From: Caryophanales bacterium
Lineage (GTDB): Bacteria; Bacillota; Bacilli; CAJFEE01
Assembly: GCA_029256085.1 (NCBI GenBank)
Contig: JAQSYP010000010.1
Location: forward strand, 55,597-119,596
Direction: 5' to 3'
Length of the DNA: 64,000 nt
Part shown: one piece after another, positions 56,941 through 64,000 of the stretch
How the letters are laid out: every line of letters begins with the position of its first letter
Numbering within the stretch: position 1 is the first letter of the stretch
Translations under genes and position numbers: made by a program
The notes under the pieces: model-generated
The model's input: the letters and a program-made list of their open reading frames with translations, nothing else
Databases searched by the model: none
Told to the model about the DNA's origin: nothing

Positions 56941-58245
56941 CTATGCTTCTGTTTGTACCGTACCCATCATTGCTGCTAAATCATCTTGCGCATTTGTAAT
57001 TAGTTGTAAGTTAAATGCATTTTGTAATACTTCTAATACTCCAGCAGAGATGAATTCTGGTGGTTTTGGTCCAATACGGATATCTTGGATTCCTAAGCTG
57101 AATAGTCCTAATAGAATTGCAACAGCTTTTTGTTCGAACCAAGAAAGAACAATACTTACTGGGAGGTCATTCACTTCACAACCAAACGCATCAGCTAATG
57201 CTAAAGCAATTTTCACAGTTGATCCTGAGTTGTTACATTGACCTAAATCTATATATCTAGGAACATTCGTTCCAGGAACTACACCATAGTCAACATCATT
57301 AAAGCGGAATTTACCACATGAAGTAGTTAAAATTACAGCTTCTGGAGGTAAAGATGTAGCTAATTCACGGTAGTATTCGCCACCCTTACCAGGTGCATCA
57401 CAACCTGCGATAACGAAAAATCTCTTAATCTTTCCAGCTTTAATAGCATCGATTACTTCAGGTGCAATACCTAATACTGTTTCATGATGGAAACCAGTTA
57501 CTAAAGTTTCATCTGATTCAATATTTGCTTCTGGTAGTTCAAGAGCTCTATTAATTAATGGAGAGAAATCTTCCCCAACAATCTTTGTAACTCCTTCTAA
57601 ACCAGCAACTTCATAAGAGAAGAAACGATCAGCGTATGAACCTTTAATTGGCATTACACAATTCGTAGTAGCTAAAATAGCACCAGGGAATTTTTCGAAT
57701 AATCTACGTTGGTCATACCATGCCTTACCGATATTTCCTTTTAAATGACTGTATTTCTTTAAGTGTGGGTAACCATGAGCTGGTAACATTTCTGAGTGAG
57801 TGTAGATATTAATACCTAAACCTTCAGTTTGCTTTAGTAAATGCTCAAGAGCAAATAAGTTATGACCAGTTACAACGATTGCTTTACCTTCAACTTTATT
57901 TTGACTTACCTTAACCGGTTGAGGAATACCTAAACGGTCAGTATGTGCTTTATCAAGAACTTCCATTATACGAACAGTTGCTTGACCAACTTTCATAGCC
58001 ATCGCAATATGCTCTTGTACATTAAAGTTAGAGTTAGTAAGTGTTAAATATAATGCTTCATTTACTACTTGATCCACGAAAGGATCAGTATAACCTAATT
58101 GCGCTGCGTGTGTTCTATATGCTGCAATCCCTTTAAGTCCAAAAATAATTGTGTCTTGTAAGCTTGCAATATTTTCATCTTTACCACATACACCAACGAC
58201 AGTACATCCGCCTGCTGGAGTTTGTTCACATTGATAACAGAACAT
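56941..58245 (-). CDS. hcp: Hybrid cluster protein (hydroxylamine/NO reductase), short class
   Basis: An Fe-S-O enzyme (434 aa) that reduces hydroxylamine and, in characterised homologues, nitric oxide in the cytoplasm. Seen: the N-terminal cluster motif CYQCEQTPAGGCTVVGVC (CX2CX7CX5C), VTGHNLFALEH, TTNCVMP, and hybrid-cluster cysteine regions VIAGCDAPGKGG, TTSCGKFRF and GQCNNSG. About 100 residues are missing between the N-terminal motif and the core relative to the ~550-residue class I proteins, matching the short class III form. ATG at 58245 follows GAGGTG. It is divergent from nrfHA-1 and would remove reactive intermediates of nitrite reduction. Confidence 0.93.
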   Translation of the reverse strand: MFCYQCEQTPAGGCTVVGVCGKDENIASLQDTIIFGLKGIAAYRTHAAQLGYTDPFVDQVVNEALYLTLTNSNFNVQEHIAMAMKVGQATVRIMEVLDKAHTDRLGIPQPVKVSQNKVEGKAIVVTGHNLFALEHLLKQTEGLGINIYTHSEMLPAHGYPHLKKYSHLKGNIGKAWYDQRRLFEKFPGAILATTNCVMPIKGSYADRFFSYEVAGLEGVTKIVGEDFSPLINRALELPEANIESDETLVTGFHHETVLGIAPEVIDAIKAGKIKRFFVIAGCDAPGKGGEYYRELATSLPPEAVILTTSCGKFRFNDVDYGVVPGTNVPRYIDLGQCNNSGSTVKIALALADAFGCEVNDLPVSIVLSWFEQKAVAILLGLFSLGIQDIRIGPKPPEFISAGVLEVLQNAFNLQLITNAQDDLAAMMGTVQTEA

Positions 58246-58278
58246 TAAATTCACCTCGTTTGTAATGTTTACTATGTA

Positions 58279-58284
58279 AATATA
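58279..58284 (-). promoter_or_regulatory. Candidate -10 box of hcp
   Basis: On the minus strand this reads TATATT. Its centre lies 32 bp from the centre of the 58305-58322 box, as expected for class II Crp/Fnr activation of hcp. Confidence 0.5.
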
Positions 58285-58304
58285 TCGTTAATAATGTTTT
58301 AAGG

Positions 58305-58322
58305 AAGTGATATAAATCACAA
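58305..58322. promoter_or_regulatory. Crp/Fnr-type operator shared by hcp and nrfHA-1
   Basis: AAGTGATATAAATCACAA reads TTGTGATTTATATCACTT on the other strand, a TGTGA-N6-TCAC(A/T) palindrome. It is placed so that a -10-like hexamer lies about 31-32 bp away on each side (TATATT for hcp, TATTGT at 58342 for nrfH). Rex, which reads a similar consensus, is an alternative binder. Confidence 0.7.
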
Positions 58323-58406
58323 ATTTCAAAAATTATTCATTTATTGTGATTTTAACCTTACAAGCTAATTAACTTCATTTAATAGTAAAACGAAAGAGGT
58401 GAAATT

Positions 58407-58925
58407 ATGAGAGAAGAAAAACGAATGTTTGAAAAGAAATGGGTTATTTTTAGTGTGATTGCTGGTGTGTTCCTTGGATTTGCCATTTTATTAGCAACAC
58501 AAGAAGCATTACACGCAACAGATACTGGAGAATTCTGTAGTTCTTGCCACATAATGAGTGAAGTACATGAATCTTATTCAGGTTCTGCTCATGTCGGTGT
58601 TACTTGTAATGATTGTCACATACCACAAGACAACTGGTTTAGAAAGTACACTTTTAAAGCTAGAGCAGGAATTACAGACGTTTACTACAATACACTTGGA
58701 AAAGAAGATATACCTAGCGTTTTACATCCGAATGATCGTACAAAAGTGGCAGTTAATGAAAACTGTATTAGATGTCATAAAGGTACAAATTCTAGAGTTG
58801 GCCATGATGTTAAGGAAAAATGTACAACTTGCCACCGTGGAACGCCACATGGTATCGGTGAGTTTAAATCACCAAGTATGTATGAAAAGAAAAAAGTTGA
58901 AGTACCAAAAGTAACTAATTTTTAA
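58407..58925 (+). CDS. nrfH: Cytochrome c nitrite reductase small subunit NrfH (copy 1)
   Basis: A membrane-anchored tetraheme quinol dehydrogenase (172 aa, NapC/NirT family) that passes electrons from menaquinol to NrfA. Seen: an N-terminal span (about 12-30), and four CXXCH heme sites near residues 44, 67, 120 and 139 (CSSCH, CNDCH, CIRCH, CTTCH). AAAGAGGTG precedes the ATG. It is 14 bp upstream of nrfA-1. A near-identical operon follows 2.2 kb downstream. Confidence 0.95.
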   Translation: MREEKRMFEKKWVIFSVIAGVFLGFAILLATQEALHATDTGEFCSSCHIMSEVHESYSGSAHVGVTCNDCHIPQDNWFRKYTFKARAGITDVYYNTLGKEDIPSVLHPNDRTKVAVNENCIRCHKGTNSRVGHDVKEKCTTCHRGTPHGIGEFKSPSMYEKKKVEVPKVTNF

Positions 58926-58939
58926 TCGGAGGAACAATA

Positions 58940-60400
58940 ATGAATACAAGAGTAAAATTCTCGTTATTCGCAATGCTTACAGTATTTACACTTGTCTTAT
59001 CCGCATGCAATAATAACGACGATGAAAATTTCTCTAGCAAGAAAATAGATACAGGGTTATCTGTTGACGAGATAAGTAATGAAGCTTTTAAGGAAAAGTT
59101 TCCACTTCATTATGAAAGCTACATGAAGAATAATGATGACACTACAGAAACAAAATATGGTGGCTCTGTACCAACGAGTAAGTTTCATGAAAATAAAGAA
59201 CCTTATTTACCAATTTTGTTTAACAACTTTGGATTTGCACAGGAATATAATGAAGAACGTGGACATACATATGCGAACATTGATATTAAAAAGATAGCGC
59301 GTATAACAGAAAAATCACCTGGTGCATGTTTAACATGTAAAAGTACTGCAGTACCTAAACTAATAGAAACTATGGGTGTTAAATATTATAGTGCAAATTT
59401 CTTGAAGGAAGTTTTGCCTAAAGCAGAAGAAATGGGACATTCACCAGTCGGTTGCTCAGACTGTCATAATCCAAAAACAATGGAATTAAGAATAACTAGA
59501 GAACCATTTGTGAAAGCCATGAAAGAAGTTGGTGTCGATGTAAGTAAGGCATCAAAAAATGACATGCGTTCATATGTATGTGCTCAATGTCACGTTGAAT
59601 ATTACTTTAAATCAGATACGAAGGAAGTAACGTTCCCATGGGATAAAGGGTTCAAACAACAAGACATGTATGATTATTATGAAGAACAACGAAAGAATGG
59701 TAAATTTGTAAAAGATTTTGATCACTCGATTTCAGGTGCGCCAATACTAAAGGCACAACATCCTGAGTTTGAAAATTCACAACAAGGTATTCATGCTAAG
59801 AACGGTGTTTCTTGTTCAGATTGTCATATGCCCTATAAACGTGTAGATGGCAAAAAGATGTCATCTCATAACACTTTCTCACCTTTACTAAATGAGAATA
59901 CTATAGAGGATGCATGTAGAACTTGCCACTCTGATCAAAATGTTAAAGAAATAAAAGACCATGTTTATGAGATTCAAGATACTCACATGGAAGGTTTACA
60001 TTTTGCTCAAGATGTTTCTGTAAAAGCACACTATTATGTTAACAAAATGATTACATCTAAAGTTCCTGAAGATAGAATCAAAGAAGCTCAGGAAGCTGTT
60101 AGAAAAGGACAATGGTTCTGGGATATTGTTGCAGCTGAAAATTCAGCAGGTTTCCACAATCCACAAGGTGGTATGAATTCATTAAGAATTTCAACTAATG
60201 AATCTAATAAGGCAATTCAACTAGCAACAGTAGAGTTAGTGAAAAAAGGTGTAGACATTAACGAGTTAAATGATGAAATTAGAAAAGTTATGAAGGCAGT
60301 AGCTGATGAAAAAGACCTTAAGAAAAAACATACTAAAGCTATAAATTCATATTTTCCGAAAGTAGTACAAGAAGTACAACCTGCACAGCCAGCAAAGTAA
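58940..60400 (+). CDS. nrfA: Pentaheme cytochrome c nitrite reductase NrfA (copy 1)
   Basis: Reduces nitrite to ammonium with six electrons outside the membrane (486 aa). Seen: a lipoprotein signal with lipobox LSAC (Cys 23), the active-site heme motif CXXCK (CLTCK at 130-134), and four CXXCH sites (CSDCH, CAQCH, CSDCH, CRTCH), plus FHNPQGGMNSLR with the usual heme-ligand histidine. GGAGG precedes the ATG. Followed by a strong terminator. The C-terminus is Pro/Ala/Gln-rich. With hcp this forms a nitrite-to-ammonium and detoxification set. Confidence 0.96.
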   Translation: MNTRVKFSLFAMLTVFTLVLSACNNNDDENFSSKKIDTGLSVDEISNEAFKEKFPLHYESYMKNNDDTTETKYGGSVPTSKFHENKEPYLPILFNNFGFAQEYNEERGHTYANIDIKKIARITEKSPGACLTCKSTAVPKLIETMGVKYYSANFLKEVLPKAEEMGHSPVGCSDCHNPKTMELRITREPFVKAMKEVGVDVSKASKNDMRSYVCAQCHVEYYFKSDTKEVTFPWDKGFKQQDMYDYYEEQRKNGKFVKDFDHSISGAPILKAQHPEFENSQQGIHAKNGVSCSDCHMPYKRVDGKKMSSHNTFSPLLNENTIEDACRTCHSDQNVKEIKDHVYEIQDTHMEGLHFAQDVSVKAHYYVNKMITSKVPEDRIKEAQEAVRKGQWFWDIVAAENSAGFHNPQGGMNSLRISTNESNKAIQLATVELVKKGVDINELNDEIRKVMKAVADEKDLKKKHTKAINSYFPKVVQEVQPAQPAK

Positions 60401-60412
60401 TAAATATATAGA

Positions 60413-60454
60413 AAATGCTACGAAAGTAATTTACGACTTTCGTAGCATTTTTTT
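60413..60454 (+). terminator. Intrinsic terminator of nrfHA-1
   Basis: AAATGCTACGAAAGT pairs with ACTTTCGTAGCATTT, then TTTT; a very stable stem. Confidence 0.93.
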
Positions 60455-60533
60455 ATTATTTTCTCATTTCTTCATTAATATAGATAAATTAAAAGTGCAG
60501 TTTATTTGATTTTTTTATGGATTTTCTGTGCAG

Positions 60534-60577
60534 TTGTGATTTATATCACTGAGGTGAATATTTAGAAAAATTATAAT
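60534..60577 (+). promoter_or_regulatory. Crp/Fnr-type operator and -10 box of nrfHA-2
   Basis: TTGTGATTTATATCACT (60534-60550) is the same 17 bases as the box before nrfHA-1, in the opposite orientation. A perfect TATAAT lies at 60572-60577, with centres 32-33 bp apart and no -35 hexamer, the geometry of a class II activated promoter. Confidence 0.78.
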
Positions 60578-60621
60578 TAAGACAGCTCAAGAAATACATA
60601 ATTAGAGAAAGAGGTGAGCGT

Positions 60622-61134
60622 ATGGGAGAGGTTAAGAAAGGTTTTGAGCGTAAGTGGGTTGTATTTAGTGTAATTATGGGTGTATTTTTAGGATTCGCTA
60701 TACTTTTAGCGGGTCAAGAAGCACTTCACGCAACTGATACAGGTGAATTCTGCAGCAACTGTCACGTTATGAATGAGGTTCATGATTCATACTCTAGGTC
60801 TGCACATGCAAGTATAACTTGTAATGAATGTCACATTCCTCAAGATAACTGGTTCAACAAATATACATTTAAAGCTAAGGCCGGTATAACAGATGTTTAT
60901 TACAATACTTTAGGTAAAGAAGATATACCTAATGTAATACATCCAAACTCAGGTACTCAAGAGGTTGTAGATCAAAACTGTAAGACTTGTCATAAGACGA
61001 CAGTTTCGAGTATCGAGCACGATGCAAAAGAAAAATGCATTAGTTGTCACAGAGGCACACCACACGGTAAAGGTTCATTTAAAACATCGGATTTCTATGA
61101 AAAGAAAGAATTTGAAGTATTCAAGGTAGAATAG
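60622..61134 (+). CDS. nrfH: Cytochrome c nitrite reductase small subunit NrfH (copy 2)
   Basis: A second tetraheme NrfH (170 aa), strongly similar to copy 1 over its full length, including the span (VVFSVIMGVFLGFAILLA) and GITDVYYNTLGKEDIP. Heme sites: CSNCH, CNECH, CKTCH, CISCH. AGAGGTGAG precedes the ATG. It is 19 bp upstream of nrfA-2. The third heme region (about residues 108-130) is the most diverged from copy 1. Confidence 0.95.
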   Translation: MGEVKKGFERKWVVFSVIMGVFLGFAILLAGQEALHATDTGEFCSNCHVMNEVHDSYSRSAHASITCNECHIPQDNWFNKYTFKAKAGITDVYYNTLGKEDIPNVIHPNSGTQEVVDQNCKTCHKTTVSSIEHDAKEKCISCHRGTPHGKGSFKTSDFYEKKEFEVFKVE

Positions 61135-61153
61135 GGAAGAGGGAGGAATAACA

Positions 61154-62593
61154 ATGAAGGTTAATGCTAAGCATTTATTATTTGCAGCACTTTCAGCACT
61201 ATCACTGTCATTAGCAGCTTGTAGTTCTGAAGAAGCAGCAGATAAAAAAATAGATACTGGATTATCTGAGAGCGTTATCAATAACGAAGAATTTAAAGAT
61301 AAATTCCCGTTACAATATGAAAGCTATATGCTAAACAACGAAGATACACAAGATACAAAATATAGTGGGTCAGTAAAAAGAAGTAAGTACGACCATGATA
61401 AGGAGCCATATTTACCAATTTTATTCAATAACTATGGTTTCGCAACTGAATATAATGAAGATCGTGGACACACATACGCAGTTGAAGACGTTACTAAAGT
61501 TGCTCGTATAAATGACGTATCAGTTGGATCTTGTATGACTTGTAAGAGTACTGCAGTTCCACAAATGATTAAAGAAAAGGGCGACAATTACTGGGGTGGA
61601 AACTTCAGAAAAGATATAGTTCCAGCTGTAGAAAAATTAGGTCACTCTCCTATTGGGTGTTCTGATTGTCACAATCCAAAAACTATGGAATTACGTATTA
61701 CACGCCCTAGTTTTGTAAAAGCAATGAAAGAAACAGGGGTAGACGTAAGTAAAGCAACGAAGAATGAAATGCGTTCTTATGTTTGTGCACAATGTCACGT
61801 TGAATACTACTTCAAATCATCAAATAAAGAAGTAACTTTCCCTTGGTCTGAAGGATTTAAGCCAGAAAACATGTATAAGTACTATACTAAAGAAAAAGAA
61901 GCTAAGACATTTGAAAAAGACTGGGTACATGGTGTATCTGGTGCGCCAATGATCAAAGCTCAACATCCTGAATTCGAAACATGGATTGAAGGAACTCATG
62001 GTAAAAATGGAGTTTCATGTGCAGATTGTCATATGCCATATAAGCGCGACAATGGTAAGAAGTACTCTTCTCACCAATGGACATCTCCTTTGAAATCAAT
62101 TGAAGATTCATGCCGTACTTGTCACTCTGATAAGACGGCAGCTAAATTAAAAGATCGTGTAACAGAAATTCAAGATACACACATGAAAGCACTTCATAAT
62201 GCTGAACACGTGTCAATCAAAGCTCACTACTATGTGAACAAAATGATCACTTTAAAAGTTTCTGAAGCTAAGATTAAAGAAGCTCAAGAACTTGTTAGAA
62301 AAGGACAATGGTTCTGGGATATCGTTGCAGCAGAAAACTCTGCTGGATTCCATAATCCACAAGGAAGCATGGACTCATTAAGAGTGTCAACTGACGAATC
62401 TAATAAAGCTATTCAATTAGCTACTGAGGAGTTAGTAAAGAAAGGCGCTAACTTAGAAGAAGTTAATTCTGAAATCGAAAAAGCGATGAAGAAAGTTTAC
62501 GACGAGAAAGATAACTTCAAGAAGAAGACTCACGCTGTAAACACTTACTTCACAAACCAAGCTCCACCTATGCCTGCCCCAGTTAAGAAGTAA
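61154..62593 (+). CDS. nrfA: Pentaheme cytochrome c nitrite reductase NrfA (copy 2)
   Basis: A second NrfA (479 aa), strongly similar to copy 1. Seen: lipobox LAAC in LSALSLSLAACSS, active-site CMTCK, and CSDCH, CAQCH, CADCH and CRTCH hemes. The signal peptide and C-terminal tail differ most from copy 1. GGGAGGAA precedes the ATG. Both copies keep every heme motif, so both look active. Tandem duplication, followed by separate control or dosage, is inferred. Confidence 0.96.
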   Translation: MKVNAKHLLFAALSALSLSLAACSSEEAADKKIDTGLSESVINNEEFKDKFPLQYESYMLNNEDTQDTKYSGSVKRSKYDHDKEPYLPILFNNYGFATEYNEDRGHTYAVEDVTKVARINDVSVGSCMTCKSTAVPQMIKEKGDNYWGGNFRKDIVPAVEKLGHSPIGCSDCHNPKTMELRITRPSFVKAMKETGVDVSKATKNEMRSYVCAQCHVEYYFKSSNKEVTFPWSEGFKPENMYKYYTKEKEAKTFEKDWVHGVSGAPMIKAQHPEFETWIEGTHGKNGVSCADCHMPYKRDNGKKYSSHQWTSPLKSIEDSCRTCHSDKTAAKLKDRVTEIQDTHMKALHNAEHVSIKAHYYVNKMITLKVSEAKIKEAQELVRKGQWFWDIVAAENSAGFHNPQGSMDSLRVSTDESNKAIQLATEELVKKGANLEEVNSEIEKAMKKVYDEKDNFKKKTHAVNTYFTNQAPPMPAPVKK

Positions 62594-62599
62594 TTACTT

Positions 62600-62633
62600 A
62601 AAAACACCGACCAATTTGGTTCGGTGTTTTTTT
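62600..62633 (+). terminator. Intrinsic terminator of nrfHA-2
   Basis: AAAACACCGA pairs perfectly with TCGGTGTTTT, with an inner CCA/TGG, then TTT. Confidence 0.93.
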
Positions 62634-62779
62634 AAAATAATATGAGTAATTATATGTTTTGGATGTGTTACTTTCTAATTTGTGTAGATTTTTCATGTTC
62701 CTATAATCAATGGCAAATTATTCTACCGAATAAGTATCGAGATTTGGAAAAAATAATGTAGAGATTAAGGAGGGATAAC

Positions 62780-62959
62780 ATGGAAGGGAATAGAATAAAG
62801 CAAATTTTATCATCTTCAAATAATGTAAAAGTTGAGTTTGAAGGAATATCTGTTTGGATTGAAAGTTTCGATGAGCAAACTCAAAATGCATGCGTACACG
62901 ATGTTGATTTTCCAGAGGAGCATGTAACCGTTAGTGCAAATGATTTAAAGGAAGTATAA
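62780..62959 (+). CDS. sspH: H-type small acid-soluble spore protein (SspH-like)
   Basis: A 59-residue protein, MEGNRIKQILSSSNNVKVEF onward, with the SspH pattern: an N-terminal RxKxIxxS helix, a V-x-(F/Y)-x-G-x-x-V-(W/Y)-I strand, an acidic turn (DEQTQNA) and a D-x-P-E-E-x-V strand. AAGGAGGG precedes the ATG. In the family these are minor spore proteins made under SigG. The spacer upstream (62634-62779) is AT-rich; CGAATA near 62738 is a weak SigG -35 candidate. Confidence 0.78.
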   Translation: MEGNRIKQILSSSNNVKVEFEGISVWIESFDEQTQNACVHDVDFPEEHVTVSANDLKEV

Positions 62960-62960
62960 T

Positions 62961-62987
62961 AAAAGCCCCCTAATAGGGGGTTATTTG
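62961..62987. terminator. Terminator between sspH and mgtC
   Basis: CCCCC pairs with GGGGG around TAATA, A-rich on the left and T-rich on the right. Confidence 0.75.
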
Positions 62988-63674
62988 TTAAATAAATTTA
63001 TCAATTTGGATTAGACCTATCGTATCAAAGCTCTTTAATAACTCAAATAGCTCGGTAGTTTTCATTTCTTGATTTATAATCATTTTAGTTCTAATGTTAA
63101 GGCTCCCCGAATGGTTTTCATGCAAGCTAATTTGCCTTAGTTCCAAACCCATTGTGTTTAAAGATTGAAGTAATTGCTCAAGTAAATCTGGTTCCTCCAA
63201 TTCAAAAGAAACAAAAATTTCCTTTTCCTTTAATCGTTTTGGTCCTTTAAGTGATATCATCCAAGGTATTATTTCCACACTAAATATAATTAGAATCAAT
63301 CCGAAAAATGCCTCTAATATAAAATTAGCACCTACAGCTACACCCAAACCAGAAGCTCCCCATATCATTGCAGAAGTTGTTAATCCTGATACTGTGTCTA
63401 TTCCTCTTTTCATAATTACTCCAGCACCAATAAAACCTACACCTGCAATTATTTGAGCTGCTAACCTTAATGGATCAGTTCTAATTTCTTCAGAATAAGG
63501 GAATGAATATGTTGCTTCAATAGAAACGATTGTTAATAAACAGGATACTATGCTAATAACTAAAGTAGTTTTAAGTCCAAGTGGTTTTTTTCTAATCTCT
63601 CTTTCAAATCCAATAACTATACCAAACACTGTTGCCACTAGTAATCTAATGAAAATATCCCAATGAGTATACAT
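62988..63674 (-). CDS. MgtC/SapB-family membrane protein
   Basis: A 228-residue membrane protein with about four spans in the first 130 residues (GFEREIRKKPLGLKTTLVISIVSCLLT, IIAGVGFIGAGVIMKRG, VSGLTTSAMIWGASGLGVAVG) and a C-terminal ACT-like domain of about 80 residues. Relatives affect Mg2+ stress survival and membrane potential; the B. subtilis-type role is unclear. The ATG at 63674 has GGGGGAT 5 nt upstream, while the ATG at 63686 lies before that site. Confidence 0.88.
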   Translation of the reverse strand: MYTHWDIFIRLLVATVFGIVIGFEREIRKKPLGLKTTLVISIVSCLLTIVSIEATYSFPYSEEIRTDPLRLAAQIIAGVGFIGAGVIMKRGIDTVSGLTTSAMIWGASGLGVAVGANFILEAFFGLILIIFSVEIIPWMISLKGPKRLKEKEIFVSFELEEPDLLEQLLQSLNTMGLELRQISLHENHSGSLNIRTKMIINQEMKTTELFELLKSFDTIGLIQIDKFI

Positions 63675-63850
63675 TTTATCCCCCATAAATAGTTAGTTAC
63701 TAACAATTTATGCTGGTTCGAAGCATTTGAATTGGAATTACTGTGAATAATTTGTTCTGTATATAAAAATAAGTGTTGTGTATATTGCGAAACTTTGTTA
63801 TTATATTTTTTGCCGTTATAAAATTAATTCTAAAAAATACGAAAAAAGTA

Positions 63851-63879
63851 TTGACGTTAATTTTCGGTTATGCTATATT
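63851..63879 (+). promoter_or_regulatory. rrn operon promoter
   Basis: TTGACG (63851-63856) and TATATT (63874-63879) are spaced by 17 bp, about 95 bp before the 16S gene. The upstream stretch (63720-63850) is very AT-rich, as for UP-element-containing rRNA promoters; no gene is seen in it. Confidence 0.8.
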
Positions 63880-63900
63880 AAGAAAGTCGCTATTGCGACA

Positions 63901-63920
63901 AAGTGCTCTTTGAAAACTGA
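63901..63920 (+). promoter_or_regulatory. rRNA leader antitermination (boxA-like) region
   Basis: GTGCTCTTTGAAAACTGAAC matches the conserved boxA-containing leader in front of Bacillus 16S genes. Confidence 0.7.
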
Positions 63921-63974
63921 ACAACCAACAAAACCAAGCGTCAATTTATGTTTTAAAATAATGAGCTACAAACT

Positions 63975-64000
63975 TTTTATGGAGAGTTTGATCCTGGCTC
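63975..64000 (+). rRNA. rrs: 16S ribosomal RNA, 5' end only
   Basis: The segment contains GGAGAGTTTGATCCTGGCTC, the universal 5' end of bacterial 16S rRNA. Only about 26 bases are inside the window, so the exact mature end is approximate. The gene continues to the right. Confidence 0.95.

Noticed and set aside
62634..62779. A coding gene before sspH
   Set aside because: No frame of useful length with a ribosome site; the sequence is AT-rich upstream DNA.

Overview
The window is AT-rich chromosome from a spore-forming member of the Bacillaceae. Supporting this are spore genes (yuzL, yunB, yutH, kapD, sspH), a SAM-I (S-box) leader, and long blocks of gene order shared, from memory, with Bacillus subtilis: fad-gcvH-yusF-metNPQ-suf, yunECB-lytH-yutD to yutI-yuzDB, yumBC-yuiBC, and yug genes. 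The last ~25 bases are the 5' end of a 16S rRNA gene, so an rrn operon continues to the right. The species cannot be fixed from the sequence alone.

Layout. 1-3.2 kb: a partial tungsten-type aldehyde:ferredoxin oxidoreductase facing away from a MoeB-like adenylyltransferase, then a palindromic repeat and yuzL. 3.3-8.6 kb: fadNAE fatty-acid beta-oxidation operon. 8.8-12.7 kb: gcvH, a Toprim gene and an S-box-controlled methionine ABC importer. 13.2-18.4 kb: sufCDSUB iron-sulfur assembly operon. 18.5-26.3 kb: a defence-type island set between sufB and yunE, with type I restriction-modification genes (hsdR, a half-size specificity protein, hsdM, hsdS), a predicted small RNA built on two 47-bp repeats, and an ADP-ribosyltransferase-like gene overlapping a small basic ORF. 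26.3-38.7 kb: sulfite-exporter-type permease, cell wall and sporulation genes, glpX, yut genes, and hom-thrC-thrB. 38.7-51 kb: dapF, ferredoxin-NADP reductase, NADH dehydrogenase behind two Rex-like boxes, a Nudix hydrolase, pepA, menI-like, pbpD, kapD and a cyclophilin lipoprotein. 51-56 kb: XRE regulator, yugI, iron alcohol dehydrogenase, pgi, a K+ channel. 56.2-62.6 kb: a nitrite/hydroxylamine module: a Crp/Fnr regulator, hcp, and two tandem nrfHA operons. 62.8-64 kb: sspH, mgtC-like, rrn promoter.

How the parts work together. The nitrogen module has one wiring element: a 17-bp box (TTGTGATTTATATCACT) that occurs once between divergent hcp and nrfHA-1 and again, in the opposite orientation, before nrfHA-2. 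Each copy sits about 32 bp (centre to centre) from a -10-like hexamer, as for class II Crp/Fnr activation. The neighbouring Crp/Fnr protein has an RE---R recognition helix that fits TGTGA half sites.

Two things look least described. (1) Five intergenic arrays share the leader TTTCGACA. The first repeat word begins exactly 13 bp after the leader start, and words then recur at exactly 21-bp steps. The word is constant or nearly so within an array but differs between arrays (GTGCA, GTGCG, GTACG/GTACA, TCGATAGA). (2) The repeat RNA, terminator and ADP-ribosyltransferase arrangement next to the restriction system has the layout of an RNA-antitoxin locus.
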